A stretch of 64,000 nt of DNA from JAENVU01 sp963756815 (GCA_963756815.1 CAVWPR010000004.1:124001-188000); one strand, 5' to 3'; positions 1-10,216 are shown, numbered from the stretch's first letter. Notes: generated by a model not told the origin, from the letters alone. Translations and numbers: made by a program.

Positions 1-51
1 CGGCTCCTCGACCGCCTGGACGGCAACCTGCGCGACCTCCTGGCGCGGTAG
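1..51 (+). CDS. C-terminal end of an unidentified protein (partial)
   Basis: The window opens in frame 1 with the last 16 codons of a gene, ending in TAG at 49-51. The peptide (RLLDRLDGNLRDLLAR) looks like an amphipathic helix. It is too short to assign. It is called a CDS only because the frame is open from the edge and the next gene follows after a 25-base gap on the same strand. Confidence 0.45.
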   Translation, partial: RLLDRLDGNLRDLLAR

Positions 52-76
52 CGGCACCAGTCCGTAGCTTCGCCCG

Positions 77-537
77 ATGGGCCAGTACACACGCGACGAG
101 ATCGAGACCGCCTACGCGCACTACCGCGAGACAGCGAAGCGCTGCGGCAACGGCGGCCAGCGGTGGGACGAGTGGGCGGACCTCTTCACCGAGGACGCCG
201 TCTACTACGAGCACCTCTACGGACGGTTCGAGGGGCGCGAGGCGATCCGCACGTGGATCCAGACGACGATGAACGAGTTCCCCAACAACGAGATGACCGA
301 CTTCCCCGCCGACTGGTGGGTGATCGACGAGGAGAAGGGCTGGGTCCTCGCCGCGGTCTGGAACCGCATGCAGGACCTCGGCGACGGCGAGGTGTACCAG
401 GCGATCAACTGGTCACGCCTCGACTACGCCGGCAACAACCAGTGGTCCTACGAAGAGGACATCTACAACGTCGAGGAGTTCGCGGTGATGGTGAAGGCGT
501 ACCTCGCCGCACGGAGCCAGGCGACAGGGCTCGGTAA
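77..537 (+). CDS. SnoaL-like / nuclear transport factor 2-fold protein, 3' frameshift
   Basis: About 150 residues of a SnoaL-like (NTF2-fold) protein: WADLFTEDAVYYEH, then GREAIRTWI and a C-terminal strand ending near EFAVMVKAYLAA. These small alpha+beta barrels act as isomerases, hydratases or binding proteins; the substrate here is unknown. The starting frame has no stop after the domain and runs on through the next gene in nonsense. A stop at 535-537 lies one frame over, so a single-base indel around 500-530 is the likely explanation. The alcohol dehydrogenase follows 35 bases later and is probably co-transcribed. Confidence 0.75.
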
Positions 538-572
538 CGTCCGCACCGATCCGCACGGTCAAGGGGGACCAC

Positions 573-1653
573 ATGCGCGCTGCCATCTTCACGGGAACCA
601 TCGACCTGTCGGTCGAGGACGTCACGCCCCTCGATCCCGGCCCGACCGACGTGATCGTCCGCGTCGGAGCGAGCGGGGTCTGCCACTCCGACGTGTCCGC
701 CGCCGACGGCACGCTGCCCACGCCCCCGCCGTGCATCCTCGGCCACGAGGGCGCGGGCACCGTCGAGTGGATCGGACCCGAGGTCACACGCGTCGCCGTC
801 GGCGACCACGTCATCGCGTCCTTCATCCCCGCCTGCGGCAACTGCTTCTGGTGCCTGCACGGCCAGAGCAACCTCTGCGCGATGAGCGGCGAGGTGATGA
901 TGCTGCCGAAGGCAACCCGCGCCGACGGCAGCGTCGCGAACGCCATGACCGGGCTCGGCACCTTCGCCGACCAGATGACCTGCAACCAGGCGAACGTGGT
1001 GAAGGTCGACACCGACCTGCCCGACTCGCAGCTCGCGCTCATCGGGTGCGGCGTGACCACCGGCGTCGGCGCGGCGCTCAACACCGCGCGGATCGTGCCG
1101 GGATCGACGGTCGCGGTCATCGGATGCGGCGGCGTCGGCCAGGCGGTCATCCAGGGAGCACGCATCGCCGGCGCGAGCCGGATCCTCGCGATCGACCCGG
1201 TGGAGATGAAGCGCAAGACCGCGGAGTCGTTCGGCGCGACCGACCTCGTCGACCCCGGCGCGGGCGACCCGGTCGCGCAGGTGATGGAGCTCACCGGCGG
1301 CATCGGCGCCGACTACGCGTTCGAGGTCATCGGCCGCCCGGAGACCATCGTCCAGGCGTACACGACGGCGCGGCGCGGCGGCACCGTCGTCGTCGTCGGC
1401 ATGCCGAAGTGGGACTCGCAGGTCACGTTGCCCGGCTTCCAGATGTTCTACGACGAGAAGAAGCTGCTCGGCTGCATGTACGGCTCGGCGCAGGTCCGCA
1501 GCGACTTCCAGCGCTTCGTGAACGCTGGCGGAGACCGGCCGCCTCGACCTCGGCTCGATGGTGTCGGCGCAGATCGGCCTCGACGACGTGAACGACGCGT
1601 TCCGCGCGATGCAGGCCGGCGAGGTCATCCGCTCGGTGATCACGCACGTCTGA
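573..1653 (+). CDS. Zinc-dependent alcohol dehydrogenase (MDR superfamily), one frameshift
   Basis: Class III-type medium-chain dehydrogenase. The N-terminal catalytic domain has GVCHSD (catalytic zinc Cys) and GHEGAG. The structural-zinc lobe CGNCFWCLHGQSNLC has four cysteines. A Rossmann fold follows with the GCGGVGQ loop near residue 190. The reading frame breaks near 1522 (FQRFVN) and resumes one frame over as LAETGRLDLGSM to ITHV, with a stop at 1651-1653. Removing one base restores about 360 residues, normal for the family. It oxidises an alcohol with NAD(P) or a nicotinoprotein-like cofactor; substrate unknown. Probably co-transcribed with the SnoaL-like gene. Confidence 0.85.
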
Positions 1654-1717
1654 CGCCGCGGCTGGGCGACGGCTTCGCGCTCCACCGCGCCCGGCGCGGC
1701 ACGTCGACACCGGCTCG

Positions 1718-1948
1718 ATGACTCCGCCGCCGGCCGCCTCCGCTGCGCCGGAGCGCGTCTTCGGGTTCCTGACCGAGCTCGGGGCCCTACCGCCCGCAGG
1801 CCCGGGTCCTCGAGATCGGACCCGGCACCGGCCAGGCGACGGTCGAGGTGCTGACGCGTGCCGGCCGGGTCACCGCGGTGGAGCTCGGCGCCGCCCTCGC
1901 CACGCGGCTGCGGACGAAGATCGTCGACAGGGCACTCATCTGCGTGAA
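1718..1948 (+). pseudogene. Remnant of a class I SAM-dependent methyltransferase
   Basis: The start (MTPPPAASAAPERVFGFLTE) and, one frame over, ARVLEIGPGTGQAT ... AVELG are the N-terminus and SAM-binding motif I/II of a class I methyltransferase. About 15 residues that normally separate them are missing, the frame shifts near 1785, and similarity ends after ATRLRTKIVD. What follows to the stop at 2046-2048 is unlike any methyltransferase. It therefore looks truly truncated rather than just mis-sequenced. Bases 1949-2240 after it hold nothing I can recognise. Confidence 0.6.
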
Positions 1949-2240
1949 CTCCGTGCAGGAGGTAGCGCACGAGCACCGCGATCGAGCCTGGAGACCGCCT
2001 CGCGTGTCCAGTGATATCGTGCGCGAGAACGCGACCGTGAAGTCCTAGGGCAGGACCACTGCGACAGCCGGGTGCCGTCAATGCGCCCCGCGCCGTTGTT
2101 CCCGACGTCTCGCACGGCCTCGACGGGCTGCGGCGCAGCACGTCCGGGCCCTGCGTGGGATGGCTCGTCGTCGAGTGTCACTGCCCGCGTCTGCGCGACG
2201 CGATCTCGCTGTTCGCATCGTCGAGCCCGGGGTGAACGAA

Positions 2241-3639
2241 ATGTACGAGCCGGCTCAGCCAACGATCCGCGACGAGACGTCGGGTGTCCGGCGATCCGGC
2301 GGCGCGTCCACCGCTTTCGCGCTACCGCTCGTCGTGATCGTGGTGCTCGGCCTGGGCGTGCGGGTTCTGTACGTGGGACTGACGCGCGACCGAGGGATTC
2401 CCGCCGACGGGCTCCACTACCACTTCCGTGCTGCGGCCGTCGCCGCAGGACATGGCTTCGTCAACCCGCTCCTCCAACTCTTCAGCGGCGCGTCCAAGCC
2501 GCCGCCCGATGCCGCCAACCCTCCGGGGTGGACGGTAGCGCTGGCGGCAGCGACCAAGGTCGGGCTCAAGTCGCTGCAGGCGCAGAAGCTGTTCGCCGGT
2601 GTCATCGGCGCCGGGACCATCGCGATGACCGCACTCGCCGGCCGCGCCGCCTTCGGGCGTCGCGCCGGCCTGATCGCGGCCGGGATCATCGCCCTGTATC
2701 CGAACGTCTGGCTGTACGAGCGCGAGCTCGATGTCTGAACCGCTTGCCTTGTTGGGCGTCGCGACGTGCATGTGGCTCGCATACCGCTTCCACACGACGC
2801 CGAGCGCGCTCCTCGCGATTGCGCTCGGCGCAGTCGTCGGAGCGCTCGCGATGACGCGATCAGAGGAATTGGCGCTCATGGTGCTCATGGTGATGCCCCT
2901 CGTCCTGTCGGCGGGGACAATTCAGTGGCGACGCCGCGTCACGTGGCTCGCAATGGCCGGGATCACCTGCGTCCTCGTCGTCACGCCGTGGGCGATCTAC
3001 AACTCGACACGCTTCGAGAGGACCGTGTACCTGTCCAACGGTCTCGGTGTCACGATGGCGTACGGCAACTGCGATGCGACGTACAACGGCGAGTTGCTCG
3101 GCTACTACAAGAGCTTCTGCACCATGCCCGCGGGTCTCTCGTCCGACCAGTCCGTCAAGGACGGACAGTTCCGCCATGCCGCGATCCGCTACATGAGTGA
3201 CCACGCGTCGAGGCTCCCGGTCGTGGTCGCGGCACGACTCGGTCGTACGTTCGACATCTACCGCCCGTTCCAACAGAGCCGCCTCGAAGCGGAACGGGGC
3301 CACACGCCGATCTGGGTCGAGTGGATCGGGCTGATCGCCTATTGGGCTCTCATCCCGCTCGCCGTCGTCGGCGCGGTCGCCGCGCGCAGGCGACGCATCC
3401 CGATCTACCCCCTGATCGCGCTCCCCGTCATCGTGGTTCTCGCGGTCGCGCCGACGATGGGCATCGTGCGTTACCGGACCCCGGCGGAGATCGCGCTCGT
3501 GCTCCTGGCCTCCTTCGGCATCGACGTCCTCTTCACCTGTCGATGGCGCCAGCCGCGGCACTGGCATGGCGACGACACCGAGATGGGTGTGGACGACGTC
3601 ACTCGATCGCGGCCTGACGCGGCGCTTCTGGGCGGCTAG
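2241..3639 (+). CDS. GT39/ArnT-like membrane glycosyltransferase, one frameshift
   Basis: Polytopic membrane protein of about 465 residues. The first segment is AFALPLVVIVVLGLGVRVLY, followed by the loop RDRGIPADGLHYHF, which carries the acidic residues typical of the first periplasmic loop of GT39/GT83 enzymes. More hydrophobic segments run to the C-terminus. The family moves a sugar from a polyprenyl-phosphate donor outside the membrane. The frame breaks at about 2728-2736 (WLYERELDV stop) and resumes as MSEPLALLGV; joined, ERELMSEPLAL matches the conserved region. I start at ATG 2241; GTG 2232 is also possible. Its last codon overlaps the stop of the convergent ABC permease by 4 bases. Confidence 0.75.
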
Positions 3640-4478
3640 CACGTGACGTCCTTGCGCTTGAACCACCAGAGGCCGATGCCGAGGAACACGATCACGTAGG
3701 GGATCTGCGCGACGACGTTCCGGACCATGTCGCCGCCGAAGCTCTGGCCGCGGAAGAGGTCGACCCACGCGCCGTTGTAGAAGGTCGGGAATCCGTAGCG
3801 GATCGGGCCGATGGAGTCGATCGCCCCGAGGATCGACAGCACGATGTACGCGCCGACCGCGCCCATGATGGCGCCGGCCGAGTTGTCCATCATCGTGGAG
3901 AGCATGAACGCGAACGCGGCGATCCCGGCGATGCCCCACGAGGCGAGCGCGCCGGACAGCACGATCTTGGCGAGGATCGACCCGACCGACATCGAAACGC
4001 CGAGGATCGGGATGTTGAGTCCCTCGTACCCGAACGCGAGACCACCGGCGATGAGGCCGGCGACCAGGATCAGCACGGTCGCGAGACCGGCGTAGAACGC
4101 GGCGACGATGAGCTTCGCCGCGAGCAGACGGGTGCGGCCGATGGGCCGGGTGAGCAGGAACCGCAGGTTCCCCCAACCGGCCTCACTCGCGATCGAGTCG
4201 CCCGCGAACAGGCAGAAGATCACCACGAGGAAGAACTCGCTCATCACCCGCAGCGTGGCGATCGGCACGAGCAGCCCGGACTTCGACGCGAGGTAGAAGA
4301 AGCGCACGCCGCCACCGCGGCTCGCGCCGTTGCCACCACCGCCGTCGTTGATGCTCGGCGGGTTCGTCTTCAGCGCGATCGTGATGATGATCGGCACGAG
4401 GATCACGAAGGCGAGCACGACCCACGTGCGCGGGCGGCGCAGCTGCTTGCCGAGCTCGACGCGGATGAGGCGCAGCAT
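3636..4478 (-). CDS. ABC-2 type transporter permease
   Basis: 280 residues. A cytoplasmic amphipathic N-terminus (MLRLIRVELGKQLRRPRTW) leads into the first membrane helix (VVLAFVILVPIIITIAL). A large extracytoplasmic loop rich in Gly follows, then five further hydrophobic segments. This is the ABC-2 permease layout seen in drug, lipid or sodium exporters. ATG 4478 overlaps the TGA of the ATPase gene by one base, so the pair is translationally coupled. Substrate not predictable. Confidence 0.85.
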   Translation of the reverse strand: MLRLIRVELGKQLRRPRTWVVLAFVILVPIIITIALKTNPPSINDGGGGNGASRGGGVRFFYLASKSGLLVPIATLRVMSEFFLVVIFCLFAGDSIASEAGWGNLRFLLTRPIGRTRLLAAKLIVAAFYAGLATVLILVAGLIAGGLAFGYEGLNIPILGVSMSVGSILAKIVLSGALASWGIAGIAAFAFMLSTMMDNSAGAIMGAVGAYIVLSILGAIDSIGPIRYGFPTFYNGAWVDLFRGQSFGGDMVRNVVAQIPYVIVFLGIGLWWFKRKDVTC

Positions 4479-5444
4479 CAGGCACCCTTCCCGACGTGGC
4501 GCTCGGTCTCCTCGCCGACGAGGCCGAGGAAGGCCTCCTCGAGCGCGTGGCGCGACGTCACCGTCTGGACGCCGACCCCGGCGCCCACGAGCGCGGCGAC
4601 GAGCTCCGGACGCGTCGCGCCGGCGAGGCGCACCACGAGGCCGGGCAGCTCGTCGACGACGTGCTCGACGCCGGGCAGCGCCGCGAGCACCGCGCGCGCC
4701 CGGTCGGTGTCGTCGACCTCGACATACGCCGAGGCACCGGAGGCGACCAGTTCGGCGACGGTGCCGGTCGCGACGAGGCGACCCCGGTCCATGACCACCG
4801 CGTGGGTGCAGATCTGCTCGATCTCCGAGAGGATGTGGCTCGAGAGCAGCACCGTCCGGCCCTCGTCGCCGACCCGCCGCAGCAGCTCCCTGACCGTGCG
4901 CATCTCCTGCGGGTCGAGGCCGTTGGTGGGCTCGTCGAACACGAGCAGCTCCGGCCGGCCGAGCAGCGCCCGTGCGATCCCGAGCCGTTGCCGCATGCCC
5001 TGGGAGTAGGTCTTGACCTTGCGGTTGATCGCGTCGCCGAGCCCGGCGACCGCGAGCGCGCCGTCGACGTCGGCATCGGCGAAGCGGTCGCCGCCGGCCT
5101 CCCAGTACATCCGGAGGTTCGCGATGCCGCTCGAGGTGGGGCACGAACGACGCGTGCTCGATCATGGTCCCGACCCGTCGGAGCTCGCGGCTCCCCGGTC
5201 GCACGGGAGCGCCGAAGAGACGCGTCTCGCCGCCGTTCGGGTGGACGAGCCCCACGAGCATGCGCAGCGCCGTCGTCTTGCCCGCCCCGTTCGGGCCGAG
5301 CAGTCCACAGACCTGTCCGGCGCCGACGGTGAAGTCGAGGTGGTCGACCGCGAGCACCGTGCCGTACCGCTTGGTCAGGTCACGGACCTCGACCGGCGCG
5401 GCCGTGGTGGTCGTGGCCGTGTCCGCGACCGTCGATGTGGGCAT
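4478..5444 (-). CDS. ABC transporter ATP-binding protein, one frameshift
   Basis: Exporter-type ATPase of about 320 residues. Walker A is GPNGAGKTT. The Q-loop region, signature YSQGMRQRLGIARAL, Walker B LLVFDEPTNGLDP and switch His SSH are all present, with a C-terminal domain typical of ABC-2 partners. The frame breaks near 5132: VPHLERHRE should read VPHLSGIANLRMYWEAGG, restored by removing one base. On the minus strand TAGGGT stands 6 bases before ATG 5444 and no ribosome-binding site is visible, suggesting a leaderless message. It energises the adjacent permease. Confidence 0.85.
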
Positions 5445-5450
5445 CGGCGC

Positions 5451-5456
5451 ACCCTA
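5451..5456 (-). promoter_or_regulatory. Leaderless -10 element (TAGGGT) for the ABC operon
   Basis: TAGGGT lies 6 bases upstream of ATG 5444 on the minus strand, so transcription would begin at or very near the start codon. No purine-rich ribosome-binding site is present. Confidence 0.45.
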
Positions 5457-5611
5457 GGACGCGCCGCACGAGACGAGGACCGCGAACCCGTGAGGAACCT
5501 GTGAAGAAACGACGGGCCGGCGTCTCCGCTCCGTCACAGCAGCCGCAATCACCGAAGGACGCTCCGACGCGGCTCGCCTCCGCTCCGCTCGGGCTCGGCA
5601 GCGGTGCGCTG

Positions 5612-5617
5612 TAGGGT
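5612..5617 (+). promoter_or_regulatory. Leaderless -10 element (TAGGGT) for the Nudix gene
   Basis: TAGGGT ends 8 bases before GTG 5626, with no ribosome-binding site between. It is one of a series of TANNNT-N6-8-RTG arrangements in this window. Confidence 0.45.
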
Positions 5618-5625
5618 CCGCGATC

Positions 5626-6360
5626 GTGAGCGAGACGCCGGATCCGAAGCACGGCGAGCGGTTCAAGGCGTGGATGGCGTCGGGGACCGGTGAGGCGACG
5701 CCGGCGATCCCCGCAGCCACCGTCATCCTGCTGCGCGACGCCGACGACGGCGTCGAGACGCTGATGCTGCGCCGCAACTCGAAGCTCGCGTTCGGGGGCA
5801 TGTGGGTCTTCCCGGGCGGACGGGTCGATCCCGGCGACCACGACGACACCCGCGACGAGTTCGCGGCCGCGCGCCGGGCCGCGGTGCGCGAGGCCCAGGA
5901 GGAGTCCGGTCTCGTCGTGCCGGTCGACGACCTCGTCGCGGTCTCCCACTGGACCCCTCCGCCCGTGACGCCCAAGCGGTTCTCGACGTGGTTCTTCGTG
6001 GCGCGCGCGCCCGAGGGCGCGGTGACGATCGACGACGGCGAGATCCACGAGCACATGTGGGTCTCGCCGCAGGGCGCGCTCGATCAGCGCGATGCCGGCG
6101 TCATCGAGCTCGCGCCGCCGACGTGGGTCACGCTCCACACGCTCGCGCAGGCCGGCGACACGGACGACGCGATCGCCCGAGCCGCCGCCGTCGAGCCACT
6201 CGTGTTCGTGACCCACATCGCACAGACGGCCGACGGGCTCGCGGCGCTGTGGGTCGGGGACCACGCGTACGAATCCGAGGCCGACGCCGACGCGCCGGGG
6301 CCGCGGCACCGACTGGTGATGACCGAGACCGCCTGGCGCTACGAGCGCACGGACCGCTGA
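5626..6360 (+). CDS. Nudix hydrolase, long (NUDT19/CoA-diphosphatase-like) form
   Basis: 244 residues. The Nudix box runs from GGRVDPGDHD to AAVREAQEESGL, containing the REAQEESG metal-binding core, with an insertion between the leading glycines and the Glu helix as in NUDT19-type enzymes. Upstream strands (ATVILLRDADDGVETLMLRR, MWVFPGG) fit the fold. These enzymes hydrolyse nucleoside-diphosphate linkages, often CoA derivatives; the substrate here is not proven. Start GTG 5626 is chosen because TAGGGT sits 8 bases upstream. The LLM oxidoreductase follows 13 bases after the stop, so the two are likely co-transcribed. Confidence 0.85.
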   Translation: MSETPDPKHGERFKAWMASGTGEATPAIPAATVILLRDADDGVETLMLRRNSKLAFGGMWVFPGGRVDPGDHDDTRDEFAAARRAAVREAQEESGLVVPVDDLVAVSHWTPPPVTPKRFSTWFFVARAPEGAVTIDDGEIHEHMWVSPQGALDQRDAGVIELAPPTWVTLHTLAQAGDTDDAIARAAAVEPLVFVTHIAQTADGLAALWVGDHAYESEADADAPGPRHRLVMTETAWRYERTDR

Positions 6361-6373
6361 AGCTCGTCGCATC

Positions 6374-7473
6374 GTGTCCACCACCTCACTGCCCGAGCTC
6401 GGCTTCTACGCGCTCCCGGGCCACACCGACACGCCACGCGACGCGATCACCGAGGCGCGCGAGGGCGAGGCGCTCGGGCTCGGGAGCGCCTTCGTGTCCG
6501 AGCGGTTCAACGTGAAGGACGCCGGGGTGCTGTCGGGCGCGATCGGGGCCGTCACCGACCGGCTCGGCATCGCGACCGCCGCCACCAACCACAACACCCG
6601 CCACCTGCTCGCCACCGCCACGATGGCGACCACCATGCACCGCCTCACCGGAGGGCGGTTCTCGCTCGGGCTCGGCCGCGGGTTCGACTTCCTGTTCGAC
6701 GTCATCAATCTGCCCCGCATCACCAACGCGCAGATCGAGGACGCGGTCGGGATCTACCGGCGCCTCTGGCACGGCGAGGTGGTGATGGGCCACGACGGTC
6801 CGGCCGGCACGTACTCGGTCCTGCACCAGGACGCCCGCTTCGCCGAGGACATCCCCGTGATCCTCTGCGCGCTCGCCGAGCGGACCCTCGAGCGCGCCGG
6901 CAGCTACGTCGACGGCGTGGTGTTGCACACGTACTTCACCGACGAGACGCTGGCGCGCTCGGTCGCCGCCGTGCGTCGGGGCGCCGAGCGCGCGGGCCGC
7001 GATCCGGCGAGTGTGCGCGTGTGGAGCGTGCTCGGCACCGTCGGCGACCACCTCCCGCACGAGCTCCGCCTGAAGAAGACGGTCGGGCGGCTCAGCACGT
7101 ACCTGCAGGGCTACGGCGACCTGCTCGTGGGAGTGAACCACTGGGACCCCGAGGTGCTCGCGCGCTTTCGCGCCGACGACGTCGTCGCGTCGATCCCGGG
7201 CGCCATCGACGCGATCGGCACCACCGAGCAGCTCGAGCACATCGCGACGCTCTTCCCCGACGAGTGGACGGCGGCCGCCGCGGTCGGATCGCCGGCGCAC
7301 GTCGCGCGCAGCGCGTGCTCGACCAGTTCACCGCGGGGGCGGACAGCGTGATCCTGCACGGGGCCACGCCGGCCGAGCTCGCGCCGGTCGTCGAGGCCTA
7401 CCGCTCGGTCCGACCCGCCGGGCGCGCCGAGCTCCCCGCCAACCCCGGCTGGATGACCGCGCCCGGCTCCTGA
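6374..7473 (+). CDS. F420-dependent LLM-class oxidoreductase (MSMEG_2249-like), one frameshift
   Basis: A luciferase-like TIM barrel: ELGFYALPGH at the N-terminus, AATNHNTRH and LTGGRFSLGLGRG typical of a mycobacterial family of probable F420 enzymes (TIGR03857 from memory). The frame is lost near 7308 (SPAHVARS) and continues one frame over as RVLDQFTAGADSVILHGATP to the stop at 7471-7473, giving about 365 residues. It would transfer hydride between F420 and an unknown organic substrate in the cytoplasm. It follows the Nudix gene closely and ends convergently with the epimerase. Confidence 0.8.
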
Positions 7474-7484
7474 CCACCGTGGCG

Positions 7485-8384
7485 CTAGGAGGTGCGGGCG
7501 TCGACCATGCGGCGCAGGCCGTCGCGCCAGCTCACCTGCGTGGGCCCGAGGAGCTCGACCATCCGCGTGGTGTCGATGGTGACGCCGCCGATCGTGGCGT
7601 CGGTCTCCACGAACGTCGCCTCCCGCCCGACCAGTCCGCCGAGGTAGGTGCACCACTCCTCGAGGTCGGCCGCCTCCACGCCGCCCCAGTTGACGATCGT
7701 GGCCGGCACCGCGGCTGCGTCGAGCAGCGCGGGCACCATGCGGATGATGTCGTCCTCGTGGATCGGGTTGAAGCGGTTCGGCCGGTCCGGGTGCACGGGG
7801 ACCGGCTGTCCGGCCTCGATCATCGCGAGGTGGAACGCGGGCCAGCCACCGTTGTCGCCGTACGGCACGTTGAGCCGCGCGATCGTCGTCGGCAGGTCGT
7901 AGAGCCGGGCGCAGGTGCGGACCACCGCCTCCGCCGCGATCTTCGCGATCGAGTACGTCTCCATGATCACGCGGTGGTTGTCGCCGAGCGCGTCGGTCTC
8001 GGTGAGCTCGTGGAGTCCCGCGGGCTCGTAGACCCCGGTCGACGAGCAGTGGAGCACCGCGGTCGCACTCCGGCAGTGCGCCATGAGCAGGCCCGCCGCC
8101 TCGGCGTTGGCGGCGAGGTCGACCTCCCACCGGTTGCTCTTCACCACGGCCAGGTTGAGCACGTAGTCGACGTCGGTCGGCACGCCGGTGAAGTCGCCCG
8201 CCGCGAGGTTCGTCTCGATGCACGTGACGCCGGCGGCCTCGAGCCGGGCGCGCGCCGCGGCGTCGCGGAAGCGGGCGAGGCCGATGACCTCGTTGTGCGC
8301 GGCGAGGGCGAGCGTGACGGGCAGCGCAACCTGCCCCGTCGGTCCGGTCACCACGATCCGCTTGCCGGTCAGCTCCGTCGTCAT
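7485..8384 (-). CDS. NAD(P)-dependent epimerase/dehydratase (extended SDR)
   Basis: 299 residues. N-terminal nucleotide-binding loop TGPTGQVALPV (TGxxGQxA, a variation on TGxxGxxG) and catalytic YSIAK near residue 145, with a Ser in HCSSTGVYE. This is an extended SDR acting on an unknown sugar nucleotide, steroid or lipid intermediate. I choose ATG 8384 (MTTELTGKR) rather than the ATG 9 bases upstream because TACGGT stands 7 bases before it. It runs convergent to the LLM gene. Confidence 0.82.
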   Translation of the reverse strand: MTTELTGKRIVVTGPTGQVALPVTLALAAHNEVIGLARFRDAAARARLEAAGVTCIETNLAAGDFTGVPTDVDYVLNLAVVKSNRWEVDLAANAEAAGLLMAHCRSATAVLHCSSTGVYEPAGLHELTETDALGDNHRVIMETYSIAKIAAEAVVRTCARLYDLPTTIARLNVPYGDNGGWPAFHLAMIEAGQPVPVHPDRPNRFNPIHEDDIIRMVPALLDAAAVPATIVNWGGVEAADLEEWCTYLGGLVGREATFVETDATIGGVTIDTTRMVELLGPTQVSWRDGLRRMVDARTS

Positions 8385-8391
8385 GCAGCGC

Positions 8392-8397
8392 ACCGTA
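8392..8397 (-). promoter_or_regulatory. Leaderless -10 element (TACGGT) for the epimerase
   Basis: On the minus strand TACGGT is separated by 7 bases from ATG 8384. No ribosome-binding site intervenes. This decides the start used. Confidence 0.45.
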
Positions 8398-8418
8398 CCG
8401 GCTGCGCGACCGGTCGGA

Positions 8419-9387
8419 TCAGGCGACGGCTGCGTCGATCGCGGCCACGAGGTCGGCGTCGAGCGGGCCCTGCGCGGCGGCGCGCACGCACTCGGCGAGC
8501 TCGGCGCGGTTCTTCACGCCGAGGACCACGGAGTCGACGCCCGACATCGAGAGTGCGTACCGGTGCGCGAGCGCGGCCGCGGACTCCCCCACCTCGGCGG
8601 CGAGCGCACGGAACGGCGCGGCGCGGTCGTGGTCGAGCCGGTCACCGTCGTCGGGCGGGAGGTCGCGGTCCATCGCGTCGGTGAGCGCACCGGCCTGCAC
8701 CGCCCGGATGCCGAGCACGCCGCACCCGCGCGTCCGCGCCGCCGCGATCGTCTCGCGCGGTGACAGCGGCTCGTCGTGCACGTAGATCGCGCCCGTCGAG
8801 TCGAGCAGGTTGGCGATGCACTGCACCGCGGCAGGGGCGGGATCGTCGGCGATCGCGGCGCGCACGGTTGTGGGCAGCGCGACCCCGGTGATGCCCCACG
8901 CGCCGACGCGTCCGTCGGCCACCAGCGCCTCGAAGGCGGGCCGCACCTCCTCGACGTAGCGCCGCCACGGGGTGCCGAGCCGGGCCTGGGCCTCGGGGAA
9001 CCGCGGGAACACGTAGTCGTCGGGCACGAGGTTCGAGTGCAGCCACAGCAGGTCGACGCGATCCAGCCCCATCGTCGCGAGCGAGCGGGTCAACGAGCGC
9101 TCGATCCGCTCGGATGCCGGGCCCTCGGGGTCGCCGAGCATCACCTTGGTGCCGATGCGCACGCCGTCGGGCAGCCGCCCGGCGAAGGCGTCACCGATCA
9201 CCGCCTCGGCCTCGCCCCGCCCGTACATCGGTGCGACGTCGAGCAGCGTGATGCCGGCGTCGACGGCCGCACGGGCGGTGGCGACCGCCTCGTCGCGCGT
9301 GGTCTCGCCCCACACCTGGCCGAGGCCACCGCCCCCGAGCGTCAGCACGCTCACGGGCCCGAGCTGCCCCAAGGTCCGTGTCTCCAT
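8419..9387 (-). CDS. Aldo/keto reductase
   Basis: 322 residues with the AKR tetrad: Asp and Tyr in LLDVAPMYG, Lys in GTKVML and His in LLWLHSN, plus the C-terminal HRYALS...VVLGVKN region that closes over NADP. It reduces a carbonyl with NADPH; substrate unknown. AGGGAGG lies upstream of ATG 9387 at a suitable distance. The SDR gene ends 13 bases before it on the same strand, so SDR then AKR form an operon. Confidence 0.87.
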   Translation of the reverse strand: METRTLGQLGPVSVLTLGGGGLGQVWGETTRDEAVATARAAVDAGITLLDVAPMYGRGEAEAVIGDAFAGRLPDGVRIGTKVMLGDPEGPASERIERSLTRSLATMGLDRVDLLWLHSNLVPDDYVFPRFPEAQARLGTPWRRYVEEVRPAFEALVADGRVGAWGITGVALPTTVRAAIADDPAPAAVQCIANLLDSTGAIYVHDEPLSPRETIAAARTRGCGVLGIRAVQAGALTDAMDRDLPPDDGDRLDHDRAAPFRALAAEVGESAAALAHRYALSMSGVDSVVLGVKNRAELAECVRAAAQGPLDADLVAAIDAAVA

Positions 9388-9400
9388 CGGGTCGTCCTCC

Positions 9401-10169
9401 CTACATGCCGAACTGGCGGAGGATGGCGTCGGCCTGCGCGTTGGGCAGGTACGACCCGCCGTCGACGACCAGGTTGTGGCCGGTCACGTACGCGGCGAGC
9501 GGCGAGGCGAGGAACACCACGGCGTTCGCGACATCGACCGCGCGACCCACCCGTCCGAGCGGCGTGCCCGCCTCGACCGCGGCGCGCAGGTTCGGGTCGC
9601 CGAGCACGCCGGCGGTCAGCGCGGTGTCGATGAAGCCGGGCGAGACGCAGTTGACGCGGATGTCCGGCGCGTACTCGAGCGCGGCATCCATCGTGAGCGA
9701 GATCACGCCCGCCTTGGCGGCGGAGTACGGACCTTCGAACCGCGTCGGGCGCATCCCGGACACCGACGCGTGGTTCACGATGCAGCCGCCGACGCGCAGG
9801 AGCGGGACGGCGGCGCGGATGCCGTGGAACGTGCCGGCGAGGTTGACGCCGACGATCTTGGCCCACGCGCGGTCGGAGTACTCGTGGAGCGGTCGGGCCG
9901 CGCCGATCCCCGCGTTGTTGAACAGCACCGACAGCCCGCCGAGCGCGTCGGCCGCCGCGCCGATGGCGGCGGTGCACTGCTCGGGATCCGCGACGTCGGC
10001 GGTGAACGCGATCGCCCTCGACCTCGGTCGCCACCGCGGCGGCCCCGTCGGCGTCGACGTCGACGATCGCGACGCGCGCGCCCTCCTCGTGCATCCGGCG
10101 GGCGGTCGCCGCACCGATGCCGGACGCACCACCCGTGATGACGGCGCGCTGGCCGTCGAGCAGACCCAT
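9401..10169 (-). CDS. Short-chain dehydrogenase/reductase, one frameshift
   Basis: A classical SDR of about 255 residues: cofactor loop TGGASGIG, NNAG, catalytic Ser in NHASVSG and YSAAK, then the C-terminal VTGHNLVVDGGS. The frame breaks near 10015 after AAVATEVEG and resumes as AIAFTADVADPEQC; removing one base joins them. TAACCT lies 6 bases before ATG 10169, again a leaderless pattern. Together with the aldo/keto reductase downstream it probably handles a hydroxyl/keto pair on one substrate. Confidence 0.83.
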
Positions 10170-10175
10170 GCCCCG

Positions 10176-10181
10176 AGGTTA
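10176..10181 (-). promoter_or_regulatory. Leaderless -10 element (TAACCT) for the SDR-AKR operon
   Basis: TAACCT on the minus strand, then 6 bases, then ATG 10169. No ribosome-binding site. Confidence 0.42.
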
Positions 10182-10216
10182 GGAAGTGGGAGCGCGACGC
10201 CGTGCCCGGACGCGCA

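Noticed and set aside
77..1591. SnoaL-dehydrogenase fusion protein
   Set aside because: The frame stays open, but after residue about 150 the translation is Arg-rich and unrelated to the dehydrogenase, which is read in a different frame. A frameshift explains it better than a fusion.
405..2141. Long open minus-strand frame opposite the SnoaL and dehydrogenase genes
   Set aside because: Arg/Ala/Asp-rich with no motif; it is the antisense shadow expected at this G+C. Both sense genes show clear family motifs.
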